A DNA stretch of 6,519 nt from JBOHER01 sp050701115 (GTDB lineage Bacteria > Actinomycetota > Actinomycetes > Mycobacteriales > Pseudonocardiaceae): the NCBI GenBank assembly GCA_050701115.1, contig JBOHER010000026.1, forward strand, positions 1 to 6,519. The letters run 5' to 3'. The position numbers were made by a program, and so were the translations under genes. Within the stretch, counting starts at the first letter, position 1. Every line of letters starts with the position of its first letter. Under the pieces are notes generated by a model that searched no databases, was not told the DNA's origin, and worked only from the letters and a program-made list of their open reading frames with translations. Below are positions 1 through 4,244 of this stretch, piece by piece.

Positions 1-9
1 AAGATGACA

Positions 10-25
10 TGTGATGGGGACCCCC
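10..25 (+). repeat. Left subterminal inverted repeat of the IS (IRL)
   Basis: TGTGATGGGGACCCCC pairs with the reverse complement of 1578-1593 with one mismatch (G against T at the eighth base). A 16-nt near-perfect inverted match flanking a transposase gene is very unlikely by chance. It lies 60 nt upstream of the transposase start. Confidence 0.8.
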
Positions 26-73
26 TCGACTCAGACGCACGTTGACATGGCGTCAGGTTCTTTACGGGAGCGC

Positions 74-80
74 GAGGAGG
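74..80 (+). promoter_or_regulatory. Ribosome binding site deciding the transposase start
   Basis: GAGGAGG lies 5 nt before the ATG at 86. It selects that start over the in-frame ATGs at 11, 14 and 47, which would place the left inverted repeat inside the coding region and add residues with no family similarity. Confidence 0.8.
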
Positions 81-85
81 TCCCG

Positions 86-1132
86 ATGACTATCGTAGGC
101 GGGTTTGACGTGCATCGACAGCAGATCACGTTCGATTATGTGGACACCGACACCGGTCTGGTGCGGTGGGGGGAGATCCGTCCGGCCACCCGCCGGACGG
201 TGCGGCATTGGCTGGCCGAGCACGTGGTGCCCGGCGACAGCGAGTTCTCGGTGGAGGGCTGCACCGGCTGGCGGTACGTGGTCGAGGAGCTGAACGCCGC
301 CGCCGCGGTGCCGCATCTGGCGGAGCCGGCGGAGACTGCCACGTTGCGCGGGCCGAAGAAGCGCGCCAAGACCGACCGGGCGGATGCCCGGCTGCTGCGG
401 ACATTGCTGTACGAGGGCCGGTTACCGGAGTCGTGGATCCCGCCAGCCCAGGTGCTGGAGATCCGCACGCTGGGCCGGTTGTACTGCGCACTGATGGACC
501 AGCGGCGGACGTGGCAGCAGCGCATCCACGCCCAGCTGTTCCACCAGGGCAGTCCACCGATCAAGGCGCTGTTGACCGAGGCCGGGCGGTCGTCGCTGGC
601 CGAGGCCGACCTGTCGCCGGCGGGTCGGCAGATGGTCGACACCGCGCTGCGCAGCATCGATGCGCTGACCGCGGAGATCGAGCCGCTGCGGCGGCAACTG
701 GTGGCGTTCGCCCGCCACCAACCCGGCTGCCGCGCCCTGCAGGCCCGCCACTACGGGGTGGGCTGGTTGTGCGCGGCGATCATCTGGGCCGAACTCGGCG
801 ACGCCCGCCGCTTCCACAACTCCGATGCGGTGATCCGCTTCGCCGGGCTGGACATCACCGTGTACTCCTCCGATGGCAAACGCTCCCCGGGACACCTGTC
901 CCGGCAGGGATCACCAGAGCTGCGCTGGGCGGCCTTCGAAGCCGCGAAATGTGCCGCCCGCCCCAGCTCCCCGGACTACCGCTACTACCGCACGGTGGCC
1001 GCCAAGCTGGACGGCAAACGACCCGCCCTGGCGGCAGAGCGCAAGCTACTGCGCCGCTGCTACCACACCCTGCGCGAACTGGGTGACGCCGCGCTGGCGC
1101 CCGTCACCGAGACCGAGGGGGTGGCCGCCTGA
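86..1132 (+). CDS. IS110-family transposase (DEDD recombinase)
   Basis: This 348-aa protein is the recombinase that excises and inserts the element, in this family guided by an element-encoded RNA. The N-terminal RuvC-like domain shows the DEDD tetrad as D8 (GFDVHR), E57 (VEGCTGW), and D97 and D100 (KTDRADARLL). A middle helical, Arg/Gln-rich segment (about 125-210) matches the usual coiled-coil region. The C-terminal Transposase_20 domain follows (about 214-300, GVGWLCAAIIWAELGD onward), with the conserved serine of the SRQGSPELRWA motif at S276. Length is normal for the family and all catalytic residues are present, so it is probably active. The start at 86 is chosen from the strong ribosome binding site. 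One rare TTA leucine codon occurs at 422-424 (L113), which in streptomycete-like hosts could make translation depend on the bldA tRNA. Confidence 0.93.
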   Translation: MTIVGGFDVHRQQITFDYVDTDTGLVRWGEIRPATRRTVRHWLAEHVVPGDSEFSVEGCTGWRYVVEELNAAAAVPHLAEPAETATLRGPKKRAKTDRADARLLRTLLYEGRLPESWIPPAQVLEIRTLGRLYCALMDQRRTWQQRIHAQLFHQGSPPIKALLTEAGRSSLAEADLSPAGRQMVDTALRSIDALTAEIEPLRRQLVAFARHQPGCRALQARHYGVGWLCAAIIWAELGDARRFHNSDAVIRFAGLDITVYSSDGKRSPGHLSRQGSPELRWAAFEAAKCAARPSSPDYRYYRTVAAKLDGKRPALAAERKLLRRCYHTLRELGDAALAPVTETEGVAA

Positions 1133-1577
1133 CATGAAGCGTGCGCGCGCTCTGCCCGTGATTCCACTGATGCGTGCGGCCGGCTCCCGCAAGCCCCCTG
1201 ACGACCACCCCACGCTGGGTGAACGTCCCGAAAAGACTGAGCGGCCGCACCCCAACTGCTGCCCGCATGCCGGGCACACCCCATCCATCATCATGTTGTC
1301 CGGACCCTTGTCCGCGCACCCAGATAAGGCTGGGCGCCGGCGCGCGCCACTTCCCACGGCACCACCTCGAACCCGGGAGGTCGCCATGACCTGAACGACG
1401 CTCAACCCCTCGTCGGTCCCGAACAAGCATGCGGCGATCCTCGCCGGCGTCAAGGTCGTTCGTCCTCGCTACCGCTGCGGGCGCTCCACCTTGACCCCGG
1501 CAGCGGCCCACCGCAGCCAGCACGGACGACGACGATGGGCCAAACCAGGGGCACACGACCACGGATCCTCACTTTAC
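1133..1577 (+). ncRNA. Non-coding right segment of the IS, candidate seekRNA/bridge RNA region
   Basis: This 445-nt stretch lies between the transposase stop and the right inverted repeat, and I see no convincing gene in it. IS1111-subgroup elements are known to encode their guide RNA here. Three local hairpins can be read: GCCCG/CGGGC with a 5-nt loop (1261-1275); CCCAG/CTGGG with loop ATAAGG (1319-1334); and AGGTC/GACCT with a 5-nt loop (1378-1392). The second is notable because CAGATAAGG at 1321-1329 recurs exactly at 1592-1600, across the right junction, as expected of a guide loop. Exact RNA ends, promoter and fold are not determined. The non-coding role is inferred from family layout plus this match. 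Confidence 0.4.
1319..1334 (+). other. Hairpin whose loop matches the IS right junction (candidate guide loop)
   Basis: CCCAG and CTGGG form a 5-bp stem around loop ATAAGG. Two more G-C pairs follow beyond an A/C mismatch. The 9-mer CAGATAAGG (1321-1329) is repeated at 1592-1600, overlapping the right inverted repeat and its flank. A chance match of this length to so short a target within this stretch is a few-percent event, so the link is suggestive only. Confidence 0.4.
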
Positions 1578-1593
1578 GGGGGTCCACATCACA
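1578..1593 (-). repeat. Right subterminal inverted repeat of the IS (IRR)
   Basis: GGGGGTCCACATCACA is the reverse complement of the left repeat at 10-25 with a single mismatch. It ends 20 nt before the ATG of the next gene, placing the right end of the element just upstream of that gene's leader. Confidence 0.8.
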
Positions 1594-1596
1594 GAT

Positions 1597-1602
1597 AAGG
1601 GG
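1597..1602 (+). promoter_or_regulatory. Ribosome binding site of the rbpA-like gene, retained beside the IS end
   Basis: AAGGGG lies 11 nt before the ATG at 1614 and begins right after the inferred IS end at about 1596. Insertion therefore seems to have spared the ribosome binding site while replacing everything upstream. The spacing is somewhat long. Confidence 0.5.
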
Positions 1603-1613
1603 TGTAAGCGTTC

Positions 1614-1955
1614 ATGGTCGGCGGTAACGCAATTCGCGGCACAAGGATCGGTGCCGGTCCGATGGGCGAGTCCGAGCGTGGGGAATCCGCACCTCGGCGC
1701 AGGATCTCGTACTGGTGCGCCAACGGACACGAGTCAACGCCGTCGTTCGCGATGGACGCCGAGGTCCCGGATGAGTGGGACTGCACCCGCTGCGGCCTGC
1801 CTGCAGGCAAGGACATCGACAACCCGCCGGAGGCCCGGCGTACCGAGCCGTACAAATCCCACCTCGCCTACGTGAAGGAACGGCGCACCGACGCCGACGG
1901 CGAGGCCATCCTCGCAGAGGCGCTCGAGCGTCTGCGCCAGCGCCGCGAAATCTAG
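1614..1955 (+). CDS. rbpA: RbpA-family RNA polymerase-binding protein (paralogue)
   Basis: This 113-aa protein matches the actinobacterial RbpA layout from end to end. RbpA binds RNA polymerase holoenzyme with group I/II sigma factors and promotes open-complex formation. The N-terminal tail carries the family's RGTRIG motif (residues 8-13), which fixes the start at 1614. A small beta-barrel core follows (about 28-68). It has C35, H39, C57 and C60 in CANGH and DCTRCG patterns, like the zinc-binding Streptomyces type rather than the mycobacterial type without zinc. A basic linker and the C-terminal helical sigma-interaction domain come last (about 80-112, KSHLAYVKERR then ALERLRQRR). The N-terminal region from 14 to 27 is divergent and charged. 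Actinomycetes often carry a housekeeping copy and a second copy; the setting beside an IS and an injection-system locus suggests this is the accessory copy, but that is inference. The gene symbol reflects family membership. Confidence 0.88.
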   Translation: MVGGNAIRGTRIGAGPMGESERGESAPRRRISYWCANGHESTPSFAMDAEVPDEWDCTRCGLPAGKDIDNPPEARRTEPYKSHLAYVKERRTDADGEAILAEALERLRQRREI

Positions 1956-1967
1956 CGTTCCCAGGGC

Positions 1968-1993
1968 ACGCGTCGGCGCTCCGCGGGACGCGT
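1968..1993 (+). terminator. GC-rich hairpin after the rbpA-like gene, possible terminator
   Basis: ACGCGTC (1968-1974) pairs with GACGCGT (1987-1993), and an inner GCG/CGC stem closes a CTC loop. It begins 12 nt after the stop codon at 1953-1955. Only a short T-run (TTTT near 2002) follows, several bases downstream, so this would be a hairpin-only actinobacterial type of terminator at best. It may separate the rbpA-like gene from the regulator gene. Confidence 0.4.
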
Positions 1994-2015
1994 TACGCCG
2001 GTTTTGTATCGAAAC

Positions 2016-2028
2016 GGCAACTGTTGCC
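2016..2028 (+). promoter_or_regulatory. 13-nt perfect palindrome, candidate operator before the SARP gene
   Basis: GGCAAC T GTTGCC is a perfect 6-bp inverted repeat around one base, 42 nt upstream of the GTG start at 2071. It lies in the only intergenic space ahead of the regulator, where a repressor or autoregulatory site could sit. No clear -35/-10 pair was found around it, and the regulator itself would be expected to bind direct rather than inverted repeats. Confidence 0.3.
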
Positions 2029-2070
2029 AGCCGGTGGTAGCGGATTGAGACCGCGAAGCTACTCCTAGGT

Positions 2071-2817
2071 GTGAAAGTCACGTCCTGCGCGCTGCGCTTG
2101 CTGGGTGGTTTCCGCCTGGAGCTGGCGGGCGCCGACGTGAACGTACCCGTCAACGGTCAACGGTTGCTGGCCTATCTCAGCATTCGCGGCTTGGTTCCTC
2201 GGGCGGATGTGGCGGGCACGCTCTGGCCGGACGTCACCGAGCACAACGCCTATGGCAGCCTGCGCACCACGATGTGGCGGCTGCATCGAATCGGCGCCGC
2301 CCTTGTCGAGACGGCGGGCTCCAGCCTCGCCCTCTCCCCGCAGGTGAGCGTCGACGTCAGGGAGTTCGCCGACACGGCACACAGCGTGTTGCGGCACCCT
2401 GTGCCGACCGGTGGGCCGGTGATGGACGCGGAGCTGCGCGCGTTGTCGGTGGCGGCAGATCTGCTGCCGGGCTGGTACGACGACTGGGTGATCTTCGAGC
2501 GGGAGCGCCTGCGCCAACTGAGGTTGCACACGCTCGAAGCGTTGGCGACCGGCCTCGCTGAGCAGCGCCGGTACGCCGCCGCATTGGACACCGCACTGGA
2601 AGCGATCCGGCTGGAACCGCTGCGGGAGAGCGCGCACCGGGTTGCTATCGGGATCCACCTCGCTGAGGGCAATGTTGCCGAGGCCATGCGGCACTTCCGG
2701 TTCGTGCGGGACCTGCTGCGCTCCGAACTCGGCGTCGAACCATCGGGTGAACTCATCGGCCTGCTTCCCGCGCACCTGGACGTGCCTGCCGTGACGCGGA
2801 TCGATATGGGCAGGTGA
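2071..2817 (+). CDS. SARP/AfsR-type transcriptional activator with BTAD domain
   Basis: This 248-aa protein is a small SARP-type regulator. An OmpR-like winged-helix DNA-binding domain occupies about residues 5-97: LLGGFRLELAG, then QRLLAYLSIRG, then RADVAGTLWPDV and the recognition-helix stretch SLRTTMWRLHR. A bacterial transcriptional activator domain follows (about 98-240) with the hallmark strings LLPGWYDDWV, FERERLRQLRLHTLEAL, PLRESAHR and LRSELGVEPS. There is no NB-ARC or TPR extension, so it is the compact type like ActII-ORF4 or DnrI rather than full AfsR. The start is GTG at 2071, with only a weak AGG nearby; a leaderless transcript is possible. It stands first in the injection-system cluster, and three 11-bp-spaced heptamers 250 nt beyond its stop fit the binding pattern of its family, so it is the likely activator of the operon at 3136. 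Confidence 0.9.
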   Translation: MKVTSCALRLLGGFRLELAGADVNVPVNGQRLLAYLSIRGLVPRADVAGTLWPDVTEHNAYGSLRTTMWRLHRIGAALVETAGSSLALSPQVSVDVREFADTAHSVLRHPVPTGGPVMDAELRALSVAADLLPGWYDDWVIFERERLRQLRLHTLEALATGLAEQRRYAAALDTALEAIRLEPLRESAHRVAIGIHLAEGNVAEAMRHFRFVRDLLRSELGVEPSGELIGLLPAHLDVPAVTRIDMGR

Positions 2818-2833
2818 CGGCGGGGTAGCAGCC

Positions 2834-3070
2834 TTGACTGCCATGGCCCGCTCATGGGGTGCTGTCGCCGTTGTGCGCGTGTGGTTCGAACCAACGTCCA
2901 CCGGCTCGACGTTCCGCGCCCGGATCACCTACAACAGTGAACCCCACGGACCGGCCTGCTCGGTCGTGCTGAGCGAGCCTTCCACGGTGCTGGACACGTT
3001 GTCCGCATGGTTCGAGGTCCATTGCGCCGCGCACGGAATCGGGAACGATACCGAGCAAGACGGTGCGTGA
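2834..3070 (+). CDS. Small hypothetical protein (78 aa)
   Basis: I do not recognise this protein. It has 78 residues from a TTG start at 2834 (GGCGGGG lies upstream) or 75 from the ATG at 2843; the second start has no evident ribosome binding site. It reads as a compact fold with alternating hydrophobic stretches (VAVVRVWFEP, FRARITYNSE, CSVVLSEPS). A helix-like segment with TVLDTLSAWFEVHC follows, then a polar tail. There is no signal peptide or membrane segment. Cysteines occur at 42 and 64. It follows the SARP gene by 16 nt, suggesting co-transcription with it. Its stop codon overlaps the first of three direct repeats that may control the next gene. The frame is credible from position and codon pattern, but function is unknown. 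Confidence 0.65.
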   Translation: MTAMARSWGAVAVVRVWFEPTSTGSTFRARITYNSEPHGPACSVVLSEPSTVLDTLSAWFEVHCAAHGIGNDTEQDGA

Positions 3071-3094
3071 CAGGGCGGTGACACGGTGGTGACG
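3066..3094 (+). promoter_or_regulatory. Three 11-bp-spaced heptamer direct repeats, candidate SARP binding site
   Basis: CGTGACA (3066-3072), GGTGACA (3077-3083) and GGTGACG (3088-3094) are separated by exactly 4 nt each, giving an 11-bp period on one face of the helix. SARP proteins are known to bind heptamer direct repeats with 4-bp spacers just upstream of the -10 of target promoters. A loose -10 candidate, GAGTTT (3101-3106), follows the last repeat by 6 nt. A transcript starting near 3113 would leave room for the ribosome binding site at 3121-3128. A SARP gene lies immediately upstream. The repeat itself is seen directly; the binding is inferred. Confidence 0.55.
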
Positions 3095-3120
3095 CCCAGC
3101 GAGTTTCCTGGTCACGATGC

Positions 3121-3128
3121 GGAAGGGG
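3121..3128 (+). promoter_or_regulatory. Ribosome binding site of the HEXXH membrane protein gene
   Basis: GGAAGGGG lies 7 nt before the ATG at 3136. It decides in favour of this frame over the overlapping out-of-frame ATG at 3119, which the site itself would follow. Confidence 0.7.
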
Positions 3129-3135
3129 CACTGCG

Positions 3136-3747
3136 ATGGTAGCTGGACTGATCTCGGCGACCCTGCTCGGCGGTTGGGGCGCGGTGGCAGGCCTGCTCGT
3201 TGGCGACGCGGCCGGACTGTTCATCGGGGCGGCGGCCGGTCTGCTGCTCGGCGCGGTCTACGGATGGGCGATCGTCGCGGGCAAGGCCTACGACTTCACC
3301 AGCCCGGGCGGGGTGCTGGCGTTCGTGGTCGACCACACGTGGAGCGTGGCCAATACGGTCGCGGGGGCTATCTTCCTCACCCTCAACCTGATCTTCGGTA
3401 ACAGCCTGGACAAGACGTTCACGCCCAACCGCAACCTTGTCGGGCTGCACAAGGGTGTGGTGCCCGGCTTCGCCACCACCATCGGCACCGTGCAGGCGGG
3501 CACCGGCATAAACATCGACGTGCACGAAGCGGTACACGTTCTGCAAGCCAGGATCTTCGGACCGCTCTACATCCCGCTGGTCCTCGCCAATTATGTGCTT
3601 GCCACGGTGCTGCCGTACTGGCTGATCTACCACGATCGCGGGGCGCGGCCGATCATCGGATTGGTCACCTACTTCCGGCGCGGCGTGTACCCGCACACCT
3701 GGAATGAGGAATGGGCCTACAGGGTGCAAGGGAAGCCGCCGCTATGA
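3136..3747 (+). CDS. Glycine-rich membrane protein with HEXXH metalloprotease-like motif
   Basis: This 203-aa protein belongs to no family I can name. Residues 2-48 form a strongly hydrophobic, glycine/alanine-rich stretch with glycine-zipper spacing (GLLVGDAAGLFIGAAAGLLLG), probably a two-helix membrane hairpin. Further hydrophobic segments lie at about 74-88 and 141-165. Between them H130-E-A-V-H134 gives an HEXXH motif followed by VLQARIFGPLY, which resembles the 'HE..H..Q...GPLY' pattern of small zinc-protease-like membrane proteins. A possible third ligand is E191 or E192 in NEEWAYRVQG near the C-terminus. The protein is first in the tightly packed operon ahead of the tail sheath, directly behind the putative SARP site. 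In an injection-system context it could anchor or process the particle at the membrane, but that is inference. Its stop overlaps the next start (ATGA, 3744-3747), implying translational coupling. Confidence 0.8.
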   Translation: MVAGLISATLLGGWGAVAGLLVGDAAGLFIGAAAGLLLGAVYGWAIVAGKAYDFTSPGGVLAFVVDHTWSVANTVAGAIFLTLNLIFGNSLDKTFTPNRNLVGLHKGVVPGFATTIGTVQAGTGINIDVHEAVHVLQARIFGPLYIPLVLANYVLATVLPYWLIYHDRGARPIIGLVTYFRRGVYPHTWNEEWAYRVQGKPPL

Positions 3748-4241
3748 CTGCCGCCCCCCAGGCCCCTGACCAGCAGGGCCCCCTTGAGACCGCGACCTCC
3801 TGGCTGGTGGAGTGGCTTAGCGTCACCACCGGGGGGCCGGTCCGGACCGTGCCGCCGGTGGAACCGGCCGACGGGGTCGCACCCAGCCTGACCGTGTGGC
3901 CTATTTCCCTTGCCCCGGAACGGGAATTGCGCACCGCGCATCGCCGCGAGCCGTTCCGCTTCCGGGTGCGCCACCTCGTCGTGGGCGCGGGTCCGGCCGA
4001 GGGCGCGAACCGACTGCTGGATCGGGCCCTTGTCGCTGCTATCGAGGCAGGTGAACCGGTGATCGAGTTGTCCCCGCTGTCCGACCACGCCTGGCTGGCA
4101 TTGGGCTGCCGGCCCCGGGTCGCCCTGCTCGTCGACGTGCCTACCCAGATAGCCCGTCCCACTCCCGAGGTGCCGATCGTTCGCGAACCGCTGCGCATGC
4201 GACTGGCTCCGCGTACCACTGCCGACGGCGAGGAGGCCTGA
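3744..4241 (+). CDS. eCIS-associated protein, possibly cap/tail-terminator-like (Pvc16/DUF4255-like)
   Basis: This 165-aa protein starts at the ATG at 3744, which overlaps the previous stop as ATGA; an in-frame ATG at 3711 would lie deep in the upstream gene. The N-terminal 12 residues are Pro/Ala/Gln-rich. A helix-like segment (LETATSWLVEWLSV) is followed by alternating strands (LTVWPISLAPER, FRFRVRHLVVGAG), a helix (ANRLLDRALVAAI) and more strands (PVIELSPLS, RVALLVDVP). That order of an N-terminal helix, beta strands, a helix resembling 'LLDRAL.AA', then strands recalls Pvc16/DUF4255-type tail terminators, which in eCIS loci are often encoded close to the sheath. I see no diagnostic motif, so this assignment is weak. 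The gene ends 3 nt before the sheath start, so it is surely part of the same operon. Confidence 0.75.
   Translation: MTAAPQAPDQQGPLETATSWLVEWLSVTTGGPVRTVPPVEPADGVAPSLTVWPISLAPERELRTAHRREPFRFRVRHLVVGAGPAEGANRLLDRALVAAIEAGEPVIELSPLSDHAWLALGCRPRVALLVDVPTQIARPTPEVPIVREPLRMRLAPRTTADGEEA
4230..4236 (+). promoter_or_regulatory. Strong ribosome binding site of the sheath gene
   Basis: GAGGAGG lies 8 nt before the ATG at 4245, inside the end of the preceding gene. It is the strongest such site in the operon part of the window, in keeping with the high copy number needed for a sheath subunit. Confidence 0.7.
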
Positions 4242-4244
4242 GCG

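Larger units (their letters stand above)
3..1596 (+). mobile_element. IS110-family insertion sequence, IS1111-like subgroup (boundaries inferred)
   Basis: The element is defined by a DEDD transposase gene flanked by an imperfect inverted repeat, 10-25 against 1578-1593 (15 of 16 positions match). IS1111-type elements carry subterminal rather than terminal repeats, typically several bases inside the left end and about three bases inside the right end. Applying that rule puts the ends near 3 and 1596. The trinucleotide GAT occurs at both inferred ends (3-5 and 1594-1596), which would fit a short core shared by both junctions. The left boundary is uncertain because only nine bases precede the left repeat. 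The gene lies close to the left end and a non-coding segment of about 445 nt lies to the right, again as in the IS1111 subgroup. The element looks intact. Confidence 0.75.

Noticed and set aside
42..68. TTGACA at 42-47 as a -35 box for the transposase
   Set aside because: The -35 match is perfect but no acceptable -10 lies at 16-18 nt; TACGGG at 63-68 is 15 nt away and would put the transcript start at the ribosome binding site.
11..85. Upstream ATGs at 11, 14 and 47 as the transposase start
   Set aside because: They would place the left inverted repeat inside the gene and add 13-25 residues without family character; the ATG at 86 has a strong GAGGAGG 5 nt upstream.
4..1393. ATGACATG (4-11) against ATGACCTG (1386-1393) as a left-end guide match
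   Set aside because: Seven of eight bases over a short word is not distinguishable from chance, and the second copy lies mostly in a stem rather than a loop.
1104..1562. Open frames on either strand in the right segment of the IS (for example 1104-1562 and 1046-1453 on the minus strand, 873-1394 on the plus strand)
   Set aside because: Arg/Gly/Pro-rich translations without motifs or good ribosome binding sites, overlapping the transposase gene; typical of high-GC non-coding sequence.
60..1580. Direct repeat CTTTACGGG at 60-68 and 1572-1580
   Set aside because: A shared 9-mer between the two IS ends is only mildly unlikely by chance, and it is in direct orientation and inside the inverted repeats on one side only, so no role is claimed.
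2790..2819. Further heptamer-like words CGTGACG (2790) and GGTGACG (2813) near the end of the SARP gene
   Set aside because: They are 23 nt apart, off the 11-bp register, and lie in coding sequence; they show such words also arise by chance.
2065..2928. 287-aa minus-strand frame opposite the SARP gene
   Set aside because: The plus strand encodes a clear SARP/BTAD protein over the same stretch.
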